NCBI RefSeq assembly: GCF_018449695.1
Contig: NZ_JAAVUY010000005.1
Span: forward strand, 371,698 to 435,697
DNA length: 64,000 nt
From: Bradyrhizobium sp. dw_411
GTDB lineage: Bacteria; Pseudomonadota; Alphaproteobacteria; Rhizobiales; Xanthobacteraceae
Direction of reading: 5' to 3'
Shown here: positions 45,759 through 53,625 of the stretch, piece by piece
Numbering within the stretch: position 1 is the first letter of the stretch
Layout of the letters: each line of letters starts with the position of its first letter
Made by a program: the position numbers and the translations under genes
Notes under the pieces: model-generated
Databases searched by the model: none
What the model saw: the letters and a program-made list of their open reading frames with translations, nothing else
What the model was told of the DNA's origin: nothing

Positions 45759-46249
45759 GATGCGGCCTCCATGTCCTTGAACTCCGAGAACCTGCCGTTC
45801 ACGTATTCGGCGACGAACTGAACGAGCGTATCGAAGTCCGTGGTATCGAGCCTGATAGTGGTGTCGGGAGTCGCCTCCAGCACGACGTGGAACGTCGCCC
45901 GATCGGCGTGGAACTCGATGTAGCTGGCGTGGTCGATCAGGAGCCGTAAACGCGGAGCGCGAGACATCGTCAGCAAGAACGGATTGGGCCGCGGCGCGAC
46001 GGCGGCAACGCGCGCTCGTAACAAGTCCGCAAGTTTGACCAGGAGGGCTTCCCCGCGAATGGGGAATGGAAGCAGGACGGCACTCTGTGTCTTGGCTTTG
46101 CACGCAGCGGTCACATTGACGATGCGCTCGTCGCCTTCGGCTTCCTTGCGCAGTATGGGTGCCGTCGCTAACCAGGCACGCATCCGCGTCAGGAAACTTC
46201 CCGCGACGAATGGATATTCAACGGAACCGAGCAAGGTCGCGAGCGTCAT
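45755..46249 (-). CDS. Hypothetical protein between exbD and tonB
   Basis: 164 residues, soluble, no signal peptide, no family recognised. It contains alternating beta strands and one amphipathic helix near the C-terminus (TTDFDTLVQFVAEYVNGRF). Its placement inside the exbB-exbD-tonB set, with four-base overlap to tonB, suggests a cytoplasmic partner of the motor or of the export substrate. Confidence 0.55.
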   Translation of the reverse strand: MTLATLLGSVEYPFVAGSFLTRMRAWLATAPILRKEAEGDERIVNVTAACKAKTQSAVLLPFPIRGEALLVKLADLLRARVAAVAPRPNPFLLTMSRAPRLRLLIDHASYIEFHADRATFHVVLEATPDTTIRLDTTDFDTLVQFVAEYVNGRFSEFKDMEAAS

Positions 46250-46293
46250 CGGCTAGTTCCCTTCCCGCGCAGTGATGTTGACGGAAGTGTCCA

Positions 46294-46698
46294 TCACTTC
46301 ACCAACGGCTTGGTGGCGAGGCCGACCTGCGTCAGGCCGATGCGGCCGAGTAGATCGAGGACGTCCATGACGTTTTGGTATTGCGCCTGCGAGTCGCCGC
46401 GCAGGACAACCGGAAATTCCGGCGTGAGCGCCTTCTGCTGCACCAACCGTTGCTCGAGTTCCGGCAACGTCACCGGAATGGTGTCGAGGAAGATCTTGCC
46501 ATCATTGGCGACGGTGATCGCCTTAGTGGTCTGGGTGGCGAGGCTCGGCGCAGCGGAAGCCTTTGGTAGATTGACCTTCTGGCCCTGCACGGTCGCCGTC
46601 GTCATGATGATGAAGATCACCAGCAGGACGTAAGCGAGATCGAGCATCGGGGTGATGTTGATGTCGTCGTATGGTTTGGCGTCGCTCTGGATTTGCAT
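46294..46698 (-). CDS. exbD: ExbD/TolR proton-channel subunit
   Basis: 134 residues. The single membrane helix carries the essential Asp at position 20 in NITPMLDLAYVLLVIF, followed by the periplasmic ExbD domain (VNLPKASAAPS; LRGDSQAQYQNVMDVLDLLG). With ExbB it converts proton flow into motion of TonB. It follows the exbB gene by five bases. The sequence is closer to ExbD than TolR in context because a TonB gene, not tolA, follows. Confidence 0.93.
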   Translation of the reverse strand: MQIQSDAKPYDDINITPMLDLAYVLLVIFIIMTTATVQGQKVNLPKASAAPSLATQTTKAITVANDGKIFLDTIPVTLPELEQRLVQQKALTPEFPVVLRGDSQAQYQNVMDVLDLLGRIGLTQVGLATKPLVK

Positions 46699-46703
46699 CG
46701 CCG

Positions 46704-48725
46704 TTATTCCGCGGCCGTGCGATGACCGACCGGATCGGGGCGGTCGCGGTCGGCGTCATAGAACTCCGCCATTTTGGTGACGAACTCATCCACGAACACC
46801 TGGATGTCGTTGGTCAGCTCCTTGATGCGGGAGATCAGGTAATTGTAGCCAAACAGCGCCGGGATCGCGACGCCGAGGCCGGCAACGGTCGCGACCAGCG
46901 CGGCCGCGATACCCGGTGCGATGGCGTTGACGTTGACGTCGCCAGAGGCGGCGATAGCGGCGAAGGTGATCATGACGCCGACGACGGTGCCGAGCAGACC
47001 CAGAAACGGACCGCCGGAGATCGCGATCGTCAGCACGACCATCAATCGATTGAGCTTCTGCATTTCCTTGACAACGCCGCTGTCGAGAGCGGCTCGGATG
47101 GCGGCGATCGACGTGGCGGACAGCACTGGCGCACGCGCGCCGTTCTTTGCGAAGCGATGGCGAATCTCACCAGCGCCGATGTGGTAGATGCGGTAGAGTG
47201 AAGACCCGCGCATCGCCATCGTATCGGCCTCGGTGAAACCTGCTCCCAGCGGAGCCGCCTCACCTTCCTCGCCGCGGTCGAGCACAGTGAGATCGGTGGC
47301 GACTTCGCGAAAGCGCTTCATGAAGTAGTCGTTGGCTTTGGACTGCTTGCTCAGATACCGGACGCGGTCGACCATCACGACCCAGCTCAACGCTGCCATG
47401 ATCACCAGAATGCCGATGACGACCCAGCCATCAAGGGTGACCGATTTCAGGATCACGGCGAAGTAACCCGACAGCCAGCTCGCGGTCTGCTCATCGACGC
47501 TGAACGACACCAGCTTGGCCTGATCCGGTCCTTGTCCGACGGCAGCAAACCGGATGAAGCCTGCGGGGCGCGCGATCTTGGCGATCTGCAGTTCGTCGAT
47601 GTCGCCGACGAAGCCCGCCATGGCGGCCACTGCAACGGGCGCAGCCGGAGCTGCGTCTGCTGCACCGCCGTCCGCACCCGGCGCCGCGGGGGCGTCGGGT
47701 TGGGGAGCGGACGGCGGCGCCGCAGGAGCCGCGACGGCGGTCGGAGTGTCTCCACCCACCAGCGCAGTCGTGTTCAAGGCCGGTAGCGCTGCAGCAACCG
47801 ACGCGTAGGGGTTACCATCGAGATACAGCGCGATCTGGCCGTTATTCGCGACCACTGCGAGCTGGTGCCAGCTACCCGGCGCGATCGGGGCGCCCGCGCC
47901 GCTGCGCTGTACAGTGCCTGCGGTGGTCACCTCGACGAATGGCGCACCATTGTCGAGACCGATGATCAGACCATTGGCGGCCGCGGCATCACGGCGGCTG
48001 TAGAGCGCCGCGTTGGGCTGCAACGCTGCCGGCTTGATCCAGGCCGCCCACGTGAGGGCGCTATTGGCCGGCAATGCGAGCGACGGCGATGCCGGCAATG
48101 TCAGCGCCGTGTTGCCATCGAGACGCAATCCAGTGCCGATGATCGCGCCTTCCGCCGGCTGCGCGACGCTTTGCGCGTTGTTGGCCCAGACCGAGGAATC
48201 CAGTGACGGCGTGCCACGCTCATTGAAGTGATAGACTAGGAGCGTTTCGGGGTCATAAGTCCCCTTCGCATCGCCAGTCGCGACCGCTTTCTTGTTGCCG
48301 GAATAGAGCCAGATATCGCTCTTGGCGCCTGCCTGGACATTCGGCACCGCGACCCACACCAGGGCTTCGCCGAGCAGGGAGTCGTATTTCTCGATGTGAT
48401 GCTTGAGCGGCGTCTTGTCGTCGCCGGCGACGAAGCGCAGGTCGCTGCCGTCATCCTTGGCCGACGCAAAGCGGAAATTGCCGACATGCAACCGGATCAG
48501 AACCGGCGTGGTGCCGATCGGATCGGTGATATTGGCGCCCGACGCGCTGGCGTCGATGGTGATCTTCTTGCGGAGCGACCAATCATCGTTCCACCAGGCC
48601 TTTGCGGGCGACGGCAACAGCGTCAGTGCGCCGACAAGCCCGAACAGCGCTGCCGTCACAACATTTGCGGTCGCCCGCCGAAAAGCCGATTTGCGCGCGC
48701 GCATTTCACCCAACCCCGTTGTCAT
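46704..48725 (-). CDS. DUF2341-LamG-ExbB/MotA fusion motor protein
   Basis: 673 residues. Signal peptide (about 17-43, ending AKA), a DUF2341 domain (about 45-145; WWNDDWSLRKKITIDA, TPVLIRLHVGNFRF), a concanavalin/LamG-like domain (about 165-385; LRLDGNTALTLPASPSLALP, WHQLAVVANNGQIALYLDGN) split by a Pro/Ala-rich insert at 328-370, then a membrane helix (433-452) and a C-terminal ExbB/TolQ/MotA channel (GPFLGLLGTVVGVMITF). The first two domains must be periplasmic, giving the motor a ligand-binding head of carbohydrate-binding type. Classical ExbB is about 240 residues without such a head. TGATG overlap with tpsB. Confidence 0.92.
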   Translation of the reverse strand: MTTGLGEMRARKSAFRRATANVVTAALFGLVGALTLLPSPAKAWWNDDWSLRKKITIDASASGANITDPIGTTPVLIRLHVGNFRFASAKDDGSDLRFVAGDDKTPLKHHIEKYDSLLGEALVWVAVPNVQAGAKSDIWLYSGNKKAVATGDAKGTYDPETLLVYHFNERGTPSLDSSVWANNAQSVAQPAEGAIIGTGLRLDGNTALTLPASPSLALPANSALTWAAWIKPAALQPNAALYSRRDAAAANGLIIGLDNGAPFVEVTTAGTVQRSGAGAPIAPGSWHQLAVVANNGQIALYLDGNPYASVAAALPALNTTALVGGDTPTAVAAPAAPPSAPQPDAPAAPGADGGAADAAPAAPVAVAAMAGFVGDIDELQIAKIARPAGFIRFAAVGQGPDQAKLVSFSVDEQTASWLSGYFAVILKSVTLDGWVVIGILVIMAALSWVVMVDRVRYLSKQSKANDYFMKRFREVATDLTVLDRGEEGEAAPLGAGFTEADTMAMRGSSLYRIYHIGAGEIRHRFAKNGARAPVLSATSIAAIRAALDSGVVKEMQKLNRLMVVLTIAISGGPFLGLLGTVVGVMITFAAIAASGDVNVNAIAPGIAAALVATVAGLGVAIPALFGYNYLISRIKELTNDIQVFVDEFVTKMAEFYDADRDRPDPVGHRTAAE

Positions 48726-50506
48726 CAGAACTCACCCCAAATGCGGAAATTCACGCGCGGGTCGCGCGCCTGCGTGTAGGTTTGACTCATCATCGGCACC
48801 GAATAAGCGAGCATGCCGTTCAGGTAATTGAACATCTTGAAGCGCGTGCCGACGCCGTAGCTCCACAGATCGAATTGCGATTGCTGTTCGGGCAGCGGAT
48901 GCAGCACGGTCGCCCTGCCCGCGTCCGTGAAGGCAAAGAAGCGCCACTCATTGAAGGTCGTGAAACGCGGCGCGCCCTGCGTGGTCTCATCCTTCATCTG
49001 CTTTTGCAGCATGGAGCCGACGTCAGGGCTGCGCAGCTCGAGATTGCCGACGATACCGTTGTCGCCGAGCGTTTCGGATTCAAGATAGCCGCGCACGGTA
49101 TCGAGGCCGCCGATGCTGAACTGCTCGCTCGACACCAATGGCCCGTCGGCGACCTGCCCCTGCACCTTGCCGTAGAGCTGGAAGCCTTGGCCGAGCTCCT
49201 GCGTATGCGAGAGGTCGAGGTTGAGATGGGTAAAGCTCGCCGACGCAAAGGCGCGCTTATTGTCAAACTCGATCCAATCGCTGCTTGGGGTGCGCAGGTT
49301 GTAAGTGACCGCCGCATTGAATTGAGTGGTGAACTTCTCGTTCTGGAGCGTCGCGCCGTAACTGGCGACGATCGGGTAATAGGTCACCGGCGAGGAGAAG
49401 CCGTCGCTGCCAATGCTCACGGTCTGATCGAAGTGTTTGTAGTCGAGCCCGACCGACAGTGTGTGGAAGAAGTTCTCTCGCGCCGGCAATGTCATCACCG
49501 CGCGGCTGCCGAAGATCTCGCCCGGACCGACGATGTTGGTGCCGCCGACACTGGCGACATTGCTGCTCGACTTCACGGCGTAGACGAGAACATTCAGCCA
49601 ATCGACATTCGGCACACGCGCCAGGTAAGAACCAGAAAACACCGTGGCATCACTGGGGCGCTCCGGCGCCACCTGATAGGTGAAGCTGAGCGAATGGCCG
49701 AGTTGCCACAGGTTGTCGTAGTGCACGGTCGCGTTCAGTCGCGTCGCGGTCGTGTTCGGCGATTGCCGGTTATTGTATTCGAGGTTGCCATGAATCGGCG
49801 CCGTATCCTCGACGTTGAGATCAACATCGACAGTGCCGGGCGTCACGCCTGCCCGCAGCGCGGGGGTGACGCGGCGATCGGGCCATTGATTGAGCGCAAC
49901 GATGTCTTTGGTCACGTCGTTGAAGTTCGGGACCGCGCCTTCCTTCAGCGAAGTCGCCTTGTCCTTGATCTTGTCGAGATCGAAGTAACGCGCGTTCTTT
50001 ACGCGGAGCCGGCCGACCTTTAGTTCCGTTACCTGGAGCGCGATGACCTTGCTCTGCGCGTTCTGCTGCGGCACGGAGACGCTGACGGTCTGAAAGCCCT
50101 TGTCGTGGTAGGCCTTCTCAAGTGCTGCCCGCGCCTTCTCGACGTCATCAGCGCTTTTATTCGGTCCAAGGAACGGATAGATCGCCTCATCGAGATCGAT
50201 TTCCGGCAATTTGTCGGCGCCGCGGACCGCGAAATCATCGATGTCGAAGCGTTGCGCCGGTGCGGGATTTTGCGGCGGCGTTCCAGGAGCGCCCGGCGCA
50301 GTCGGGGCGGCTGCGGGCTGCGCCGCGCCGGTCGAGGCGGCCGCATTTGCTGCGGACGAGCGATCCGCGCGTGTCTGCTTTGCCGCGAATGCCGGCGATG
50401 ACACTGCAGCACTCGCTGCCAGCATCACAATTGCCGTTTTCAGGCAAAGCAAAGCCCGACACGCGGACGTAGGCCCGCGATCCTTGTACCGACTACGATC
50501 TTGCAC
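48725..50506 (-). CDS. TpsB transporter (ShlB/FhaC/HecB family)
   Basis: 593 residues from GTG 50506 (GGAGG about 12 bases upstream). Signal peptide (about 24-42, ending AFA), a Pro/Ala linker, POTRA domain(s) (about 85-250; FDIDDFAVRGADKLPEIDLD, ALEKAYHDKGFQTVSVSVPQ) and a 16-strand Omp85-type barrel with the conserved L6 motif as LDTVRGYLESE and a C-terminal aromatic end (FRIWGEF). TpsB proteins bind the TPS domain of TpsA and thread it across the outer membrane. It is the first gene of the operon; an ECF-like promoter motif lies about 75-105 bases upstream. Confidence 0.93.
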   Translation of the reverse strand: MQDRSRYKDRGPTSACRALLCLKTAIVMLAASAAVSSPAFAAKQTRADRSSAANAAASTGAAQPAAAPTAPGAPGTPPQNPAPAQRFDIDDFAVRGADKLPEIDLDEAIYPFLGPNKSADDVEKARAALEKAYHDKGFQTVSVSVPQQNAQSKVIALQVTELKVGRLRVKNARYFDLDKIKDKATSLKEGAVPNFNDVTKDIVALNQWPDRRVTPALRAGVTPGTVDVDLNVEDTAPIHGNLEYNNRQSPNTTATRLNATVHYDNLWQLGHSLSFTYQVAPERPSDATVFSGSYLARVPNVDWLNVLVYAVKSSSNVASVGGTNIVGPGEIFGSRAVMTLPARENFFHTLSVGLDYKHFDQTVSIGSDGFSSPVTYYPIVASYGATLQNEKFTTQFNAAVTYNLRTPSSDWIEFDNKRAFASASFTHLNLDLSHTQELGQGFQLYGKVQGQVADGPLVSSEQFSIGGLDTVRGYLESETLGDNGIVGNLELRSPDVGSMLQKQMKDETTQGAPRFTTFNEWRFFAFTDAGRATVLHPLPEQQSQFDLWSYGVGTRFKMFNYLNGMLAYSVPMMSQTYTQARDPRVNFRIWGEF

Positions 50507-50580
50507 GAACGCCCGCCGCCTCCGAAAAAACCCCCAAACGTCAGCGCTGCGGAAACCGCAATCACTAACTCTCAGTTAAA

Positions 50581-50610
50581 AAGACAACTGACCGGCACCT
50601 AACCTGCAAA
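50581..50610 (-). promoter_or_regulatory. ECF-type promoter motif upstream of tpsB operon
   Basis: Plus-strand AAGACAACT, 11 bases, AACCTGCAAA; on the minus strand TTTGCAGGTT-N11-AGTTGTCTT. Both blocks and the spacing are identical to 21325-21354. A start near 50574 would give tpsB a leader of about 65-70 bases. The best candidate for control by the ECF sigma factor at 22771-23313. Confidence 0.6.
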
Positions 50611-50636
50611 ACTTTTCCATCGCCGTGTTCCGGAGC

Positions 50637-51143
50637 TTATTCGGCGCGTTTATCGACGTTATTTGGGGTCGACCGTCCCAGCCGGTGCTCGCCCGGCCCT
50701 TGCCCACCGATCTCGCCGGTGCCCGAGCCAGACCTAACGCCCCCCACCACATCGACCGGGATGTCTTGCAAAAAGCTCGCGCCCTTGTTGAGCCGGTCCG
50801 CAAGTGTCTCGACGAACGTCTGGAAGCGCTCGCGCGCCTTCGCGTCGGCGCCGCCATTCATCTCCTTGGGCAACGATGGCGTCGCGGTCATCCAGAGGCG
50901 GATGAACAACCCCAGCGTCTCGGTTCCGATCGCCGTGTCACGCTCCAGGCGCTGTATCTGCCGCGACAGGCGGTCGAGACGGCGTGAAAGCGCCGCTTCA
51001 GCGCGATCGGCCGCGTCCGGTGACAGGAAGCTGGTGACCGCGGCCTCAACGATTGACGACCGCGAGATCTTGCGGCGGTCTGCGAGGTCGATCAGTTGCC
51101 GCAAGACCTCGGGCGGAAAATAGACATTCGTTCGCAATCTCAT
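50637..51143 (-). CDS. CopG-family ribbon-helix-helix protein
   Basis: 168 residues from ATG 51143. N-terminal RHH domain (RTNVYFPPEVLRQLIDLADR then ISRSSIVEAAVTSFLS), followed by a coiled coil and a helical tail. This protein accompanies traG in conjugative elements of this type and probably binds the transfer region. It begins ten bases before traG ends. The last 30 residues (after VVGGVRSGSGTGE) are Gly/Arg-rich and not family-like, which fits a nearby rearrangement endpoint. Confidence 0.85.
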   Translation of the reverse strand: MRLRTNVYFPPEVLRQLIDLADRRKISRSSIVEAAVTSFLSPDAADRAEAALSRRLDRLSRQIQRLERDTAIGTETLGLFIRLWMTATPSLPKEMNGGADAKARERFQTFVETLADRLNKGASFLQDIPVDVVGGVRSGSGTGEIGGQGPGEHRLGRSTPNNVDKRAE

Positions 51144-51153
51144 TTGCGCTTCC

Positions 51154-53142
51154 TCACAATGCGATGCCGTCATCGGGGTCCATCGCCGCCTGCCGCGCGA
51201 CACCGCGCATCCTGTGACGGATCGCGGCGGCCCGAATCCGGACCTCGTCCGATTGACCGTCGATAATGGCGACAGGCGGAACCGGCTCCGGCCCTTCCGG
51301 CACAATGGCCTCGTGCGCTGGTAATTCGGGCTCGCGGCGGATGCCGCCGTTGGCGCCGTCATCATCGACCTGGTGCAACCGATCCTCCTGAGAGGCAGAC
51401 GCCGGGATCGGCAACGCCGTCCAGACATCGCCAACGCTTTGTTCTGGCACGCCTGCTCTAATCTCCGCTGTGTTCGGGGGCGGCCGGACACGGTCGTTGA
51501 GACGGTGATCCTCGAAGTAACGGGCTTTCCTGGCGCGGATCGGCGGCGTGCCGGAAACAAGAACCAGTTCGTCCGCAGGCGGCAACTGCATGACCTCGCC
51601 GGCGGTGAGCAATGGGCGGGCGGTTTCCTGACGCGACACCATCAAGTGGCCGAGCCACGGCGAAAGCCGATGGCCGGCATAATTCTTCATGGCGCGCAAC
51701 TCAGTCGCCACGCCCAACGCATCAGAGACCCGTTTGGCGGTCCGCTCGTCATTGGTCGCGAACGCGACGCGCACATGGCAGTTGTCGAGGATGGAATTGT
51801 TCTGGCCATAGGCCTTCTCGATCTGATTGAGCGACTGCGCGATCAGAAAGCTCTTGAGGCCATAGCCGGCCATGAAGGCCAAGGCCGACTCGAAGAAGTC
51901 CAGCCGACCGAGCGCCGGAAACTCATCGAGCATCAACAACAATCGGCGGCGCGTCTCCTTGGCTTTGAGATCTTCGGTGAGGCGCCTGCCGATCTGGTTG
52001 AGTACGAGGCGGATGAGCGGCTTGGTCCGCGAGATGTCCGATGGCGGCACCACCAGATAAAGTGTCGCCGGCGTCGCGCCATCGACGAGATCGACGATCC
52101 GCCAGTCGCATCGCGCGGTCACCTTCGCCACCACGGGATCGCGGTAGAGGCCGAGAAACGACATCGCGGTCGAGAGCACGCCCGAACGCTCGTTCTCGCT
52201 TTTGTTCAAGAGCTCGCGGGCCGCGGAGGCGACCACTGGATGCGGATGATCGCCGCAATGCCGTGTCCCCATCATGGCGCGCAGCGTCGCATCGATGGTT
52301 CGCTTGGGATCGGACAGGAAATTTGCGACGCCGGCGAGCGTTTTCTCCGGCTCCGCGTAGAGCACATGGAGGATGGCGCCGACCAGCAAGGCGTGGCTGG
52401 TCTTTTCCCAATGGTTGCGACGCTCCAGCGCCCCTTCCGGATCGACCAGGATGTCGGCGATGTTCTGCACATCGCGGACTTCGCTGTCGCCGCGGCGTAC
52501 CTCGAGCAGCGGATTGTAAGCGGAGGAATCGGGATTGGTGGGATCGAACAGCAATACCCTGCCGAATGAGGCGCGCCAGCCCGCGGTCAATTGCCAGTTC
52601 TCACCCTTGATGTCGTGGACGATGCAACTGCCTGGCCACGTCAGCAGCGTCGGGACGACGAGACCGACACCCTTGCCGCTGCGCGTCGGGGCGAAACAGA
52701 GCACGTGCTCCGGTCCGGCGTGACGCAGATACTGGTGATCGATCTTGCCGAGCACGACACCATCGGGGCTCAACATACCGGCTGCGCCGATCTCCTTGAT
52801 GGTCGCCCAACGCGCCGAACCGTAGGTCTGCGCCTCTTTCGCTTCACGGGCGCGCCACACCGACATTGCGATGGCGACCGCGACCGAGATGAAGCCACCG
52901 GAAGCGGCAATCAGCGCGCCTTCGACAAAGATCCCAGGCGCATAGGCGTCATAGGAGAACCACCACCAGAAGAAAGCCGGCGGCGGGTAAAGCGGCAAAC
53001 CGCCGATTTGGCCCCACGGCGCACCGAGTTGCGGCTGATAGGCGAGACGCCACGCCGTCCACTGCGTCGCGCTCCAGGTTGTCGTGAGCACGATCAGTGT
53101 CACGATCAGAATCTGGCCCCAAAGGATTTTCGTTGCGGGCAA
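51154..53142 (-). CDS. traG: TraG/VirD4 coupling protein
   Basis: 662 residues from TTG 53142, chosen because AGGAG lies seven to eight bases upstream and the family starts with PATKILWGQ; the frame is open to 53247. Three membrane segments (about 10-28, 50-68, 75-95), then a RecA-like ATPase: Walker A APTRSGKG (151-158) and Walker B LLLMLDEFPALG. It hands the relaxase-DNA complex to the trb channel. Lies between the small 68-residue gene and copG, on the strand opposite the trb operon. Confidence 0.93.
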   Translation of the reverse strand: MPATKILWGQILIVTLIVLTTTWSATQWTAWRLAYQPQLGAPWGQIGGLPLYPPPAFFWWWFSYDAYAPGIFVEGALIAASGGFISVAVAIAMSVWRAREAKEAQTYGSARWATIKEIGAAGMLSPDGVVLGKIDHQYLRHAGPEHVLCFAPTRSGKGVGLVVPTLLTWPGSCIVHDIKGENWQLTAGWRASFGRVLLFDPTNPDSSAYNPLLEVRRGDSEVRDVQNIADILVDPEGALERRNHWEKTSHALLVGAILHVLYAEPEKTLAGVANFLSDPKRTIDATLRAMMGTRHCGDHPHPVVASAARELLNKSENERSGVLSTAMSFLGLYRDPVVAKVTARCDWRIVDLVDGATPATLYLVVPPSDISRTKPLIRLVLNQIGRRLTEDLKAKETRRRLLLMLDEFPALGRLDFFESALAFMAGYGLKSFLIAQSLNQIEKAYGQNNSILDNCHVRVAFATNDERTAKRVSDALGVATELRAMKNYAGHRLSPWLGHLMVSRQETARPLLTAGEVMQLPPADELVLVSGTPPIRARKARYFEDHRLNDRVRPPPNTAEIRAGVPEQSVGDVWTALPIPASASQEDRLHQVDDDGANGGIRREPELPAHEAIVPEGPEPVPPVAIIDGQSDEVRIRAAAIRHRMRGVARQAAMDPDDGIAL

Positions 53143-53319
53143 CGGCTTGCTCCTGACGGAACGGTCGGCCGTCAAGGAAACCGTCGGCGCATCACAAGGC
53201 AAGATGCGCGAAACGCCGATCGTAGGATCGGCGGATTTGGCGTGCAAAAACTGGCGAACAATTTCTGATGGGACGGTCGCAATGCCACAGCAGCGCCGCC
53301 GCGACGGTGGTTGCTGCCG

Positions 53320-53526
53320 TTACGGCGAGCGCTGCGCGCCTTTCGATATAAGTTCGTGCGCGGTGCCAAGGTCCAGCCATCGTCGACGTTCATCGCGCTC
53401 GGCTGCGCGGAAGCTCAACTCCCGCTCCATCGCGTGTGAGAGCTCGCGCTTGACGTCGTCCATCCGGCGATCGTGCGATGGATAGGCTCGGCGCGAGGCT
53501 ACCGTCATATCCCGCTGCTCCGTCAT
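53320..53526 (-). CDS. Small hypothetical protein between relaxase and traG
   Basis: 68 residues, highly charged and helical (MDDVKRELSHAMERELSFRA). AAAGGAAG directly precedes the first ATG; an ATG at codon 7 has GGAG eight bases upstream. No family recognised. Its position between relaxase and coupling protein suggests an accessory mobilisation factor. Confidence 0.5.
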   Translation of the reverse strand: MTEQRDMTVASRRAYPSHDRRMDDVKRELSHAMERELSFRAAERDERRRWLDLGTAHELISKGAQRSP

Positions 53527-53625
53527 CTTCCTTTCATGACGTTAGCATCGCGGAGGGGGCCACGAAACCCTAGCAACGGTATGATGGTAAGGTAGGCCGG
53601 GCTGGGCTGGCTGACCGACCGTTCG

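Noticed and set aside
48602..50023. 473-codon plus-strand frame antisense to tpsB
   Set aside because: Shadow of a GC-rich coding region; composition rich in R, A, H, V without domains, while the minus-strand frame is a clear TpsB.
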